A program made the position numbers and the translations under genes. Source: Schizochytrium sp. TIO01 (Eukaryota > Sar > Bigyra > Thraustochytrida > Thraustochytriidae). Taken from it: DNA of 64,000 nt. Below the pieces are notes generated by a model. That model ran no database searches. It saw nothing but the letters and a program-made list of their open reading frames with translations, and had not been told where the DNA came from. The stretch is from positions 1,882,501 to 1,946,500 of the forward strand of contig SMSO01000032.1 of the NCBI GenBank assembly GCA_004764695.1, read 5' to 3'. This document shows, in pieces, positions 46,601-57,002 of this stretch; positions within the stretch are counted from its first letter, which is position 1; the number at the start of each line of letters is the position of its first letter.

Positions 46601-49185
46601 TAAGCAAGCTCCATGCAGCATTACATGGGACAAGCATCGAAACATTACGGGAGTGCACAGAGGAGTGCATTCGCGCAGGAACATCTGATGAAGTGATACG
46701 CGAGGCACAACAGGTCCTGGAGCAGCATGAAGTGTTAAATGATCTTCTCATGCGAGTAAAATGTTATGCGAACCTCTGTTACCCGACATCATCAGATGAC
46801 GAAAAATCAATTGTCGAACAAGCTCGGCAAGCTCGAGATGTCATAGAAAAGGTCAAAGCAGTCGAGCGTTTAGAGAATCCCCTGATTGACTCACTTGACA
46901 CCGAAGCTGTTGTGAGAACAATTTCGGCAAGGGTAGATGACGTTAAAACTCACTGCGCAAGCTTAGTTATTGCTCGATACTTGCGAAGCGTTGCCAAACG
47001 CCGCCAAGTTAGAGATCACTTTCGACGACTCTCTCTAACACGCCTTCAACTCGAGGTTGCTCTGGACAATCGAGATGAACGGGCCATTGAAGGTGCATTG
47101 ATAGCAATGGGAGATCTGCAATGCGGTGAGCATGCTAGGCACCCACATCCTCTAGTTAAGGACGCCATAGCTGTGCGCGCAGACCTTCGTATTACGAAGT
47201 TGGCAGCACTCAACCAGCTTGAGCGCCTTACACGGAAGCTTGAGCGCCGTATCCGTCATCGAGAACAAGAACTTGAAGCCGAGCTTCGTTCTGCTGGACA
47301 CACAGATCCTGCTGTTCTGGACACTGTTGCCTTAAGCAAGGTTCCAACAGTAGCCAAGCGGGTTGAGAAAAGGAAGTCAAAACGAATGCGAGCCTTGAGT
47401 TTGCTGCGAAATATGCCTTCGTTTTTCCACTCACATGGCAAAAAGTCACAGGTACGTAAATCTGAACTGGAACTACTGACTCAAGCTGTGGACAAGGCGC
47501 GGAGTGCAGGGGCCTCAGAGGATGATCATGAGCAGATGCGGGATGCTTTAGAACTTATACGGCGTCTAGAAATTCTTAAAGTGCAGCGCAGAAGTTCATT
47601 GAGACTGTTTAGTTCACAGTCTCTCATAAGTCTTACTGCCAATGCACCGTCCCGCGCCGCAGCAATGTGCATTGGAGAGGATGTAGACTTTGATGCTGAA
47701 GTTCCAGAAATGCATCATCCTTCTTCTCGAAGCCCCAGCTTAAGGCAGGAAGTGACTCAAGACAGCAGAGGCGCGCCAGGGAAGCGTGTTGACTTGAGTG
47801 CTGAAGAAACAGCGTCCATGCGTCGGTTATCCCGCCTGGAGATAATGCGAGCAGAAGAGGACAGTATGATGCAGTCCCTCCTGGGCTGCAATAGCAGCGA
47901 GTCTGGAATCCGAGTCAATCTTTCGGGTGAAGATCTGACTCGCTTCCAGAATCAAACATTACGATCTCAAAAAAAACAGGATCTCTGTGAGGTGGAGCAT
48001 TGTGACAATGTGGCTATCGATGAGGACGATGGTTTCGGAACAATGACTCTTGATGACGACGTTGACGACGTTGATGGTGTAGATGATATCGATGATATCG
48101 ATGATGTTGATGACGGCTTTGGCGGGCAATTTATGGGTGGAATTACTCTTTCGAGCAAGATGCCTCCCAACTACCATTTCCGCACTGAGAGTCTTAACAG
48201 CGAAGCCACAGGCAGAGACTCCGACATGGATCAGAGTGGGCCTGCAGAAGAGCTGGGGGAACAAGGTGCCCAAGATTTTGGTATTCATGTTCTTACAGAG
48301 GACGTGGATTCGTTCCAAGGGTCCTTGCGCAGTCCAACATCCTTTGCTGCGAAGATTAATGAACAGTTCCGTAGAAAGCTTTCTGTGAAAAAATTAGTGC
48401 TATCTCAAAAACGGTCCATGGAGAAGGCATCGTGGAGCTCAAAGAAACTTACAAAGGTTCAATCATGCACGAATATGGAGATGATCAAGCACAAAGCAGC
48501 TTCTCCAAGCGTAGATAAGGTGGATGAAACGCCGAGTTTGAGCGAGCTCGGCTTAGATTTGCCAGATGCGACGTCATCTGCAGAACGAGCGATCCTAGAA
48601 AGAATCTGTCGAGAGAGTGACATGCGCAAGGTCATCCAGAGACGAGGCTGGGAGGCGCGCAGAGGACTTACAGGATGCCTCGCAATGCCTGCAGTGCAAG
48701 AAAGTGCTTCAAATCAAGAGAAAGAGAACCTTGTGGACCAGGAAGAATCATTGGGGTTTCAGCTTTTTCCAGGAGCAAGTAAAAATGCAACTCCCAATGC
48801 CGCCGATTTTTCTTTCTCTTCAATGTATTCGAGCAAGTCAGCTGCTATAGCATCAGTTCCAACCGAAGCGATGCAGGAATCTCGTGACCATCCAAGCTTT
48901 CATTCTGAACTCTCCGATCAAACGATTCCTGAACTTGTACGACGAAAACGCGCCCTCCAGCAAAAACAACGACAACACCGACAGCTCATGCAGCAACATC
49001 TACAAGGTACCTCATCTTTGTTTAGTGACACTTTAGCTTTTTGTTCGCCCACGACGAGTGCTTCAAACTCCATATCTTCGCGAGCTTCTTCGAATATGTC
49101 TCGGAGCTCAGTGAAAGCATACACAGAGCACTGGGAGGCAATAGCTTATGTATCCAAGAACGTTGTTTCATCCAAAACATTCTAA
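43639..49185 (+). CDS. Unconventional myosin heavy chain, three exons
   Basis: An actin-based motor of about 1785 residues. I assign exons 43639-43767, 43847-43954 and 44065-49185. Both introns (79 and 110 nt) are GT-AG (GTAAGT...CTAG; GTGAGT...GCAG), in phase 0, and intron 1 has a TGCTAAC branch site. An in-frame TGA two codons before the ATG supports the start. Exon 2 adds an SH3-like opening (GDTIWF). The motor has P-loop GESGAGKS at 181-188, switch I NSNSSRFGK, switch II DAFGFEIFE from 499, and an actin-binding region ending in HFIRCIKPND. One IQ motif lies at about 848-866, with a second IQ-like stretch (RYLRSVAKRRQ) further on. The roughly 900-residue tail has basic/helical parts, an acidic D/V/I repeat (about 1409-1431) and Q-rich sequence. 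I recognise no FERM, MyTH4 or PH domain. The class is uncertain. Confidence 0.94.
43768..43846 (+). other. Myosin intron 1
   Basis: 79 nt, GTAAGT donor, CTAG acceptor, with TGCTAAC (43811-43817) as a likely branch site. It separates two phase-0 exons whose joined frame continues into the motor N-terminus. Confidence 0.85.
43955..44064 (+). other. Myosin intron 2
   Basis: 110 nt, GTGAGT donor, pyrimidine-rich end and GCAG acceptor. Removing it joins exon 2 to the long third exon in phase. Confidence 0.88.
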
Positions 49186-49690
49186 GTACTGTTCTATAAG
49201 GCTCCATTTGAAGACTAATCTAGTTCTTCGTTAAACTCTAGATCCCTTAAAAAAAAAATAAAAAAAAAATCAACATAATCGCTTCAACGTGCTATTTTTA
49301 TATTGACAAATAGCCATTAGGAAGAAAAAATCAAATAGCTTACTCATAAAAACCCAAGTTAGCAGCCCATTGACGTCTTTTGCAGAGCTTGTCTACAGTT
49401 AAACATTACCAAATCTGGGGAGCAAGCATACATCAGACATTAAAAAATGGGGATGTCAAAAGGATTCAACAAAGTATTTATTCTTCTTCTTTTTCTTTTT
49501 AATTTTTTTTACAAAAACAGGACCAACACAGATGTGCATATAAGATGGAATCAAGTTCGGGTAGAGGATTCGAATTGGCCAATGGAAATGTCGAAACATT
49601 CTGACCGTCAACCGATAACGACATCAGTTTGCCGCTAATTCATACGCAGGTAGATATGTATTACTTAAGAACAATACACGCAATGCGCTC
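49186..49690. other. Convergent intergenic region myosin / Rdx gene
   Basis: About 500 nt between two 3' ends, AT-rich. AATAAA at 49257-49262 is the likely myosin poly(A) signal, 72 nt after the stop. No other feature is seen. Confidence 0.6.
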
Positions 49691-50218
49691 TCACTTTTTG
49701 CAATCGAGGCAGCGGCCCAACTCACGATCAGGGAAGAGAAAGTCTCGGAGGCGACGCTTGGCCTCCTTGGACTCCGGAAAACCGTTGTCAACCTTACGGT
49801 CCCAAATGACCTTGTTCGACGGAAGCACTGTGATCTTATAAGTGCCACCCTCCATAGACGGTGCTAAGTTAACACTGTAGAGGTCCGCCTCGAAGGTGTT
49901 CAAGATCTCCTGTGCCATGTATGCAGCCCTGAGACCCCATTTGCACCGGCAGCAGTACTCAATCTGCACCGAGGGTTTATCCTCTTGAGCCACAGTCTCA
50001 GGGCCTTCCTCGCGAGCCTTTTTCGCAGCTTCTTCTGCTGCAATTCTTGCAGCCTTAGCAGCTTCACGTTTCTCGCGTGACTTTTGCGACACCACAACGA
50101 GACCCACACACGCTGCCGCCAAGGCCACGATGCTCGAAGTTGCTGCCAACCAGCCAGACCCTCCCTGCGATGATGCCGAGGGAGACTGCTCCCAGCTTGA
50201 TACCGGTCCACTCGACAT
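49691..50218 (-). CDS. Membrane-anchored SelW-like (Rdx) redox protein
   Basis: The 175-residue protein belongs to the Rdx family (SelW/SelT/SelH), thioredoxin-fold proteins with a CxxC or CxxU redox motif. The core (about 84-168) has EYCCRCKW, giving Cys89 and Cys92, with Cys where selenoproteins carry Sec. It continues with LRAAYMAQEIL and the VIWDRKVDNGFPE block typical of Cys-type Rdx proteins. Unlike the usual 80-100-residue cytosolic forms, it has an N-terminal S/G-rich leader, a hydrophobic segment (about 23-44) and an A/K/E-rich helix (45-72), implying a membrane-tethered protein. A second CxxC (Cys170-Cys173) sits at the very C-terminus. The exact substrate is unknown. It is convergent with the myosin gene. 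Confidence 0.9.
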   Translation of the reverse strand: MSSGPVSSWEQSPSASSQGGSGWLAATSSIVALAAACVGLVVVSQKSREKREAAKAARIAAEEAAKKAREEGPETVAQEDKPSVQIEYCCRCKWGLRAAYMAQEILNTFEADLYSVNLAPSMEGGTYKITVLPSNKVIWDRKVDNGFPESKEAKRRLRDFLFPDRELGRCLDCKK

Positions 50219-52250
50219 TATCTTCTACTTCTTGCCCTCCCTGTAAGGTACCTTCGCACGGTCTTCTAAAGCTCTCCAAGCTCTCCGCCCGGCCCAAGCA
50301 ATATCTGATTGCGGTTCTGCAACATTACATTCATTGCACGAACTCTTCTTCTGATTCACTCTAAGCACTCTCGTATCTAGGCCCTAATACATAGCCAAGA
50401 CTTATTGATGCTAAGGCAATCCATTCAAGTCTATAGTTTAAGATAGGTAGTTCTTAGTGAGAAAATCTTAGTGTAATTCCTCTAGACGGCGTTACAAGGA
50501 TCTCGCGAAGGAACACATGGAACTATGGGAACTAATAGAACATTTCAGTAGCTGGCTATAAAACAATGGGGCTGTACACAGCACATGAATGAATGATTCT
50601 GAGATCAACTCAACTCGATGACTCCCTCGCTACAGGTTAAAGTCTTTTTAGCGAAGGTAGAAAGAAACCCAAGCCAAAGCAAAACAACGAGTCATTACTC
50701 GACGACTGCGTAGGTAGTAGTACCCAGGCACCTACCTACTAAGTATGATGAAGTGGAAGGCCAATGGGTGACACATGCAATGCCTAACTGAATGCCATGC
50801 CATACCTATCAGGTGCTGCCTCGTATGATGTGGTGACGATGAAAATCAAGAAGGTCGGCAAGTTAAGATTTAGAAAGCATTAAGTTAGCACCGAGTTCAA
50901 CCTGGTCGATCGATACCCAATGGTTGGATTGCTAAGTACGAACTGATGAGGTGCTTTACCATTCCTTCAAGAGCTGACCTACGAAACGGAGTTCATTTCA
51001 CCTTGCATCGGCCCTCGAAGAAAACCGTGACTCGAAAGTGGAGTTTGCGAAATGTGAGCAATTTTTGTGCGAAATGCCAAACATGGCAAGCTCCTCCTTC
51101 ACAATCTCAAGTTTCACAATTAGGCGCAAATGAATGCAGATATTCGATAGTTTATGCTTCTCGGAGCATACCTTCCTCTGTCTATGAAGACCGCGGTTTG
51201 TTGTCGGGCCTGGAGTTTGCTGGAGCTCGTGCTAATGTCAGCCTGAAGTTGGTTATCTCAGGTTATATTGCTTGCGCTTCTATGATAAAGCACAGGTAGT
51301 GAGTGCTACACTTCTCTCTCCAAAGAGTGCTGCCAAATTGCAAATTAGAACTTCCTGATTGGTTTCGGAAACACGATGAAGAGATTGAGATTTGCCTATC
51401 ACCCGATAGCGATAGTATGCTGCTTCTACCTCATTGCCGGGAATTGGTTCAAGTTGGAGAGCGAGTGAGCCGCGTCGTCATGGTCTGAAGCCTCGCTTCG
51501 GTAACATCCAAGGACGTCATTGATGTATTTTTAATTAACTGGTGCTGCTCTACCTAGAGAGTGAGTGCCTGGGCACCTATTGCCTTACTTTGAAGTTTCG
51601 ATGTAAACTTATGGAAATGTAACTAAAAGAGCTGTCTTCTGCATTGTGAAAATAGGGCCTTGCAAGCAGCATTGCTCCCATTGCTCACTCCTTGGGAGTG
51701 GCCGGGACTCAATTATTCTACATCCTCATTCCTCAACCTTGCTCGAGACCAGCAACTGTAAATGCAATTCATAGTGTGTCATATGTTATGCATGTCAGTC
51801 ATGATAATAGCTACATACCAATAGGTAGATCGGTAGAAGCGGCGATGGTTTTCGTAAAACATCTAACTCGACACAGCCATCGCATTCTTCTACGAATGGC
51901 CTCAAAAAGAGCCGCAACAAGGTACCCGCACCTGTGCTTTTGCTTCCATAGCACATCAGCTCTCAGCCGTGCTTAAAGACTTCACATCCCGTACTTTGTA
52001 CTACAGTGTTTTCTTTCTTCAACTCTGAATTGTGTAATGCTCCTTCTAAAGTAGTGTGTTCATTACATACATTTTGGGGGGGTTTATAACTTTTTAAAGT
52101 ACCTTGCTGCTTGATATATGTATATATATACATATACATATATACAGATATATAGTTTTAAATTTTAAAAAAAATTAAAGATTAAAAAAAAATCCCTTAA
52201 AACATAAAAAATAAAAACATTGGGGGAGAAATGGAAAGAAAAAAGAAGAT
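50219..52250. other. Gene-poor region upstream of the Rdx gene
   Basis: Should contain the Rdx promoter (just after 50218). Otherwise it has no supported gene. Moderately open frames occur at 50946-51488 and 51692-51976 (plus) without a recognised domain. A CTACCTAC word is present at about 50723. Confidence 0.5.
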
Positions 52251-53026
52251 GAATTACAAAGTTTTGGAAAATCAGAAAACGACTTGAAGAATGCCAATGC
52301 TCGCGGAGCCGTGCGAGCAATATTCCCGGCAAATGATGACTTCTGAAGAGCCGTCGACGACCGAAGTTGGACCCAAGTTGAGGTTTGCCTTATTTCTCAG
52401 CCACTGCCAACAAGTCGTGGTTAGTTTACAAATTCCTTCTTATTGGACCTCTTTAACCAAGAGGTTCACAGCCGCACAATCTATCGATCGCCTTCAAGCT
52501 GCTCTGGTTGTCCTTCGTTCGAGCTTAAGCTGATCAAAAAGCGCACATTCGTCGATCGTTGCAGGACAATCAACCAACCAACCAATTAATCAATCAATCG
52601 TTCAATCGTTCGTTCATTCATTCCTTCCTCACGTGCCATCATCGGACATTGTCTGCTGCGCTGTCCACAGAACAATCAATACACACTAAACAGTAAACAG
52701 TAAACAGCAAACAGCAAACAATAAACAACTCATAACAATCTAACGCACTCAACAGCACCACCTATAAACCATAATCCCAAGAGCAGCGTCGGTGTCCGAT
52801 CGTTCCCGTCAATGGCCATCGCCGTCCAGAGCGCGAAGGAATCTCATCTCCGCAGCGACCATCAAACGCAAACCATCGGCAGACAGTACATCATCAAACG
52901 GGGTGACAGCGCAGATCGACACTCCGCAGTAACGAGATTGGTGAACGCGCAGCACCATCATCAATGATAGATACACAGTGCAGCTAAACACGTGAAGACC
53001 GAGGTACATTACATTTTCTTGTCTTC

Positions 53027-53081
53027 GAATGAATGAATGAATGAATGAATGAATGAATGAATGAATGAATGAATGAATGAA
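53027..53081. repeat. (GAAT)n array, about 13 copies
   Basis: Perfect tetranucleotide array followed by a few degenerate units. Confidence 0.95.
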
Positions 53082-53130
53082 GAATGAATGAACGAATCAA
53101 TCGATCAGTTAATCAATCAACCATTCAAGA

Positions 53131-53371
53131 TATTGATTGTCTTTCCTTGTGTTGATTAGCATTGCAAGATGTCGCCAATATATTGATTGTCTTTCTTTGT
53201 GTGTTGATTAGTATTGCAAGATGTCGTGAATGCATTGGTTGTCTTTCCTTGCGTATTGATTTATAATTGCAAGATACCGTCAATGCATTGGTTGTCTTTC
53301 CTTGCGTGTTGATTTAGCATTCATTGCAAGATATCGTCAACATATCGATCGTCTTTCTTTGTTTGTTTCGA
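53131..53371. repeat. Minisatellite, 52-57 bp unit, about 4.5 copies
   Basis: Units begin with ATTGCAAGAT at 53161, 53213, 53266 and 53323. Each contains a TTGTCTTTC(C/T)TTG(C/T)G block and a GTTGATT end. A partial unit precedes the first start and another follows the last. It is the only minisatellite of this unit size I see, and it is non-coding. Confidence 0.88.
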
Positions 53372-53752
53372 TTCTCGACAGCTTTGCCGTCTACGATGAA
53401 GGGTGCCCGCTAGGGGCGTGCTAGTGCTTACGCTAGCAGTGCGCGCCTGGCAAAGCGCTCTCTCGGAGTCGGACTCTGCCGCAAACCCGCGCCGCTGTCC
53501 AGGAACACTCCTTGACTGCGCGACAAACTCGCTGCTCAGGGCGGAGCAGGGTTGGGCAGGCAGAGCAGGCGATGCCGAAGGCAGACAGGCGAGCGGGCTC
53601 GCCCTGCCCAGGTCTGGTAGGAGCATCATCCGCAGCTTCGAAGCGAGCGGGCAGCGGCCAAGAAAGAAGAAGGCGAATCTGACTCTCGAGGTCAATCTAA
53701 TCTTTCCAAGCGATTTAGTTTTCAAGGTCAGATCAACATTTTTTCGTTATTT

Positions 53753-53958
53753 CTTGTTTGTTTATTTGTTTGTTTGTTTGTTTGTTTGTTTGTTTGTTTG
53801 TTTGTTTGTTTGTTTGTTTGTTTGTTTGTTTGTTTGTTTGTTTGTTTGTTTGTTTGTTTGTTTGTTTGTTTGTTTGTTTGTTTGTTTGTTTGTTTGTTTG
53901 TTTGTTTGTTTGTTTGTTTGTTTGTTTGTTTGTTTGTTTGTTTGTTTGTTTGTTTGTT
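53753..53958. repeat. (TTTG)n array, about 50 copies
   Basis: Near-perfect tetranucleotide array with one TTTA unit near its start. ORFs through it are spurious FVCL repeats. Confidence 0.98.
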
Positions 53959-54138
53959 ATGGGTACCTGTCGTTGCTAGTATTCACAATGTTTACTTATG
54001 TGTACCATGTTGTGGCAATTCAAGTTTCTGACTTTCTTGCAAACTTGCTACTCGTGGTTATCCAGCTGCTACTAGGCGCAGTAGCAGCAATTTTGCTAGT
54101 CTTATTTTTTTAATTTTTTTTTTATTACTTTAAATGAA

Positions 54139-54185
54139 AACAAACAAACAAACAAACAAACAAACAAACAAACAAACAAACAAAA
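54139..54185. repeat. (CAAA)n array, about 11 copies
   Basis: Complementary to the TTTG array 180 bp upstream, so the two arrays form an inverted repeat with a unique 180-bp spacer. Confidence 0.95.
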
Positions 54186-54342
54186 GAAAACAAAAGAAAA
54201 AGAGAAAGAGAAAAGTTTGAGTGGGAATCCTCTCTTTCGAAAGAGAGAAGAGCTGCCATAGGGGTCTATTAAGCCGCAGGTATCCGTGATTAATCATGCT
54301 TATTGCGTCCAAGCAAGAATGGAGAATGGCGCCTGAGACAGC

Positions 54343-54380
54343 AGAAGAAGAAGAAGAAGAAGAAGAAGAAGAAGAAGAAG
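54343..54380. repeat. (GAA)n trinucleotide array
   Basis: About twelve GAA units. Plus-strand frames read poly-E or poly-K and are not supported as genes. Confidence 0.95.
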
Positions 54381-54630
54381 GCGGAGCGAGCATCGAAAGC
54401 GGCAGCAGAGAGAAAGCCGCAGTGGTGCTGCGAACTAGGCTGGAGTCCTGCCTGTCCGAGAGCCACGGGCCGTTGGCTGCTGGAGCTTGCCTGCCTGCCT
54501 GCCTGCCTGCTCGCGCCTTGGTTTCCTCGAGGCAGCTGAGGAAACCAACTTCAACAGCAAATCTGCACTCAAACTCCAAAGAAAAAGAAAAGTAATTTGC
54601 TTTTCAATTCAAGTTGTTCATTATCTCTTT

Positions 54631-54685
54631 CATTTCATTTCATTTCATTTCATTTCATTTCATTTCATTTCATTTCATTTCATTT
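54631..54685. repeat. (CATTT)11 pentanucleotide array
   Basis: Eleven perfect copies of a 5-bp unit in non-coding DNA. Confidence 0.97.
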
Positions 54686-55342
54686 TTCTATTTCGAGCAT
54701 TTGCTCGTTTAGTCACTTAGATGGTTAGGGTAGTAGTGAGTGCTAAGTAGGAGGTAGCGAGATCCTTTTTCTCTGTTTCTTTTCTTTGGGAAATGGTGAC
54801 AGTTTAATGAAAAACCATCGAAGAAGATACATCCGCCCACAAGAGCACGCTTCTGGGAGAGGTGATCGCGATGCGCTCTGATAGCCGGCCTGAGGTCGGA
54901 GCGTTTCTGGCAGAGAGTGAAGCATATGGAGGCCATTTCGTCACTCAAACTCATCGTCTGGTCGATCGTTTGCCTGCGATTTATCGATTGATTGATGATT
55001 GATTTATCAGATTTGGCATTTCGTCGATTCTCATCTGTCCACTAACACACCCTATCGCCTACCTACCTGTTTCGCTAAGCCCCTTCCACTTCTTCATCTT
55101 GTTGCGCCACTTCGTTTCCCTCCTCTTCCTCTCCTCATTATGATATGATGCTGTGAATCTGTTTGTTCTAAACACTCATGATGTTGAACTTAGCTATTGA
55201 TTGATCTATGGTTCAATCATTTCATTCATATTTTTGGAAAGTAATATAGTATGTGAGATAGATCAGCATAACAGCAGTGAAGATAGAGCGGTACATTCAT
55301 TATGAAGTCGTAGTGATGATGGATGTGTAAAAACAACAACTT

Positions 55343-55392
55343 TTTCTTTCTTTCTTTCTTTCTTTCTTTCTCTCTCTCTCTCTCTCTCTCTT
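55343..55392. repeat. (CTTT)n followed by (CT)n
   Basis: Pyrimidine-only tract about 350 bp upstream of the GOT2 start codon. A compound CTTT/CT array could influence promoter structure, but this is only positional. Confidence 0.92.
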
Positions 55393-55612
55393 TAATTTAT
55401 TTAATTTATTTAATTTTTTTTTTAAATCTATAGAGTGTGTTCTATCTGATGCACTACTAGCGACTATAGTAATCGTATCCCTAAGACTGTCTATCGTTCA
55501 CTCGTTGGTTTCTTCTCCCATTCAATCTATTTTTTGAGAAAAGGAAAAGAAAAAGTCTTCATTTTGTACTTCTTACTACTAAAAAGGTTAAAGAGATCAT
55601 AATAATCAAAGC

Positions 55613-55655
55613 CAAAGCAAAGCAAAGCAAAGCAAAGCAAGCAAAGCAAAGCAAG
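55613..55655. repeat. AAAGC pentanucleotide array
   Basis: About eight AAAGC units, two of them one A-A-A shorter (AAGC), ending about 80 nt before the GOT2 start codon. It probably lies in or near the core promoter or 5' UTR. Confidence 0.9.
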
Positions 55656-55736
55656 CGAATCCTACTCGACAGCAATCCCTGAACTAGCTCGACAGGTCTC
55701 GTTTGCCTTCGTTGCCTCCACTCCTCTCTCTTTAAA

Positions 55737-57002
55737 ATGCTTGCCACCAGCGCCCGCCGCGCGCCCGCCGCCGTCTCTGCGGGATCCCGTGCCCTGAGCT
55801 CGTGGACCGATGTGCCCATGGGCCCTGCCGACCCTATCCTTGGTCTCACGGAGATGTTCAACAACGACCAGGACCCTCGCAAGGTAAGCCTTGGCGTTGG
55901 TGCTTACCGTGACGACAACGGCAAGCCCTGGGTTCTCCCCTCCGTTCGTGCTGCTGAGAAGAAGCTTCTCGACGACCAGGTCAACAAGGAGTACCTCGGT
56001 ATCGCCGGTCTCAAGCCCTTCGTCGACCTCTCCCTCAAGTTCGCCTACGGTGCTGACTCTGGCCCCCTTGCCGACAAGCACATCGCCGGTGTGCAGACTC
56101 TCTCCGGCACTGGTGCCTGCCGTCTTGTCGCCGAGTTCTTCAACCGCTTCAAGATCTCCACCAACAACGCCATCTACATGCCTAACCCGACTTGGGGAAA
56201 CCACATCCCCATCTTCAAGAACGCCGGCATGGACGTTAAGCAGTACACTTACTTCGACCGCGAGCTCGTCGGTCTTAACTTCGATGCCATGCTCAAGGAC
56301 ATCAAGGACGCCCCAGACGGCTCCGCCTTCCTCCTTCACGCTTGTGCCCACAACCCTACTGGATCTGACCCCACCATGGAGATGTGGCGCGAGATCTCTG
56401 ACGTCATGAAGGCCAAGCGCCACGTGCCGTTCTTCGACTGCGCATACCAGGGCTTCGCCTCTGGTGATGCTGAGAAGGATGCCGCCGCCATCCGCCTCTT
56501 CGTGGAGCAGGGCCACCAGGTGTGCTTGAGCCAGTCCTTCGCCAAGAACTTTGGCCTGTACGGTGAGCGTGTTGGAGCCCTCAGTGTTGTCTGCGAGGAC
56601 AAGGACGAGGCAGCCCGCGTTGAGTCCCAGCTTAAGCTTCTCATCAGACCCATGTACTCCAACCCGCCCGCTAACGGAGCCCGCATTGTGCAGACCATCC
56701 TCAGCGACCCCAAGCTCGAGGCCCAGTGGCGCGATGAGTGCAAGAGCATGGCTGACCGCATCATCCAGATGCGTGACCTCCTCAAGGGAAACCTCGAGAA
56801 GGAGGGATCTTCCCGCGACTGGAGCCACGTTACCTCCCAGATTGGTATGTTCTGCTACTCTGGCATCTCCCAGGAGCAGGTTCTTGAGATGCGCGAGAAG
56901 CACCACGTCTACATGACCAACGACGGCCGTATCTCCATGGCTGGTGTCACCACCGGCAACGTCGAGTACCTCGCCGCTGCTCTCCACGACGTCACCAAGT
57001 AA
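55737..57002 (+). CDS. GOT2: Aspartate aminotransferase, mitochondrial
   Basis: The 421-residue, PLP-dependent class I aminotransferase interconverts aspartate + 2-oxoglutarate and oxaloacetate + glutamate. It serves the malate-aspartate shuttle and amino-acid metabolism. Residues 1-22 (R/A/S-rich) are a matrix-targeting presequence. The mature part starts at SSWTDVPMGPADPILGL, typical of eukaryotic AATs. Visible signatures are LSGTGA, NPTWGNH, HACAHNPTG, FFDCAYQGFASG (Asp234 for the pyridine nitrogen), SQSFAKNFGLYGERVG (Lys270 Schiff base), IRPMYSNPP (Arg for the side-chain carboxylate) and GRISMAG (Arg for the alpha-carboxylate). Codons end almost only in C or G, far more than in neighbouring genes, suggesting high expression. 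There are no introns. It converges on UBE3C. Confidence 0.96.
   Translation: MLATSARRAPAAVSAGSRALSSWTDVPMGPADPILGLTEMFNNDQDPRKVSLGVGAYRDDNGKPWVLPSVRAAEKKLLDDQVNKEYLGIAGLKPFVDLSLKFAYGADSGPLADKHIAGVQTLSGTGACRLVAEFFNRFKISTNNAIYMPNPTWGNHIPIFKNAGMDVKQYTYFDRELVGLNFDAMLKDIKDAPDGSAFLLHACAHNPTGSDPTMEMWREISDVMKAKRHVPFFDCAYQGFASGDAEKDAAAIRLFVEQGHQVCLSQSFAKNFGLYGERVGALSVVCEDKDEAARVESQLKLLIRPMYSNPPANGARIVQTILSDPKLEAQWRDECKSMADRIIQMRDLLKGNLEKEGSSRDWSHVTSQIGMFCYSGISQEQVLEMREKHHVYMTNDGRISMAGVTTGNVEYLAAALHDVTK

Larger units (their letters stand above)
52251..55736. other. Repeat-dense region upstream of GOT2
   Basis: About 3.5 kb dominated by tandem repeats, listed separately. A GC-rich patch (53390-53680) has open frames on both strands but no recognised domain. 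The GOT2 promoter is expected in the last few hundred bases, where CTTT/CT (55343-55392) and AAAGC (55613-55655) arrays and a pyrimidine-rich leader are seen. Confidence 0.6.

Noticed and set aside
53403-54113. 236-codon plus-strand ORF ending in FVCL repeats
   Set aside because: About a third of it is the TTTG array, the GC-rich front part has an equally open antisense frame, and there is no domain.
55662-56987. 441-codon open frame antisense to GOT2
   Set aside because: It mirrors the C/G-ending codons of the real gene, lacks any recognised domain and has a composition typical of an antisense shadow.
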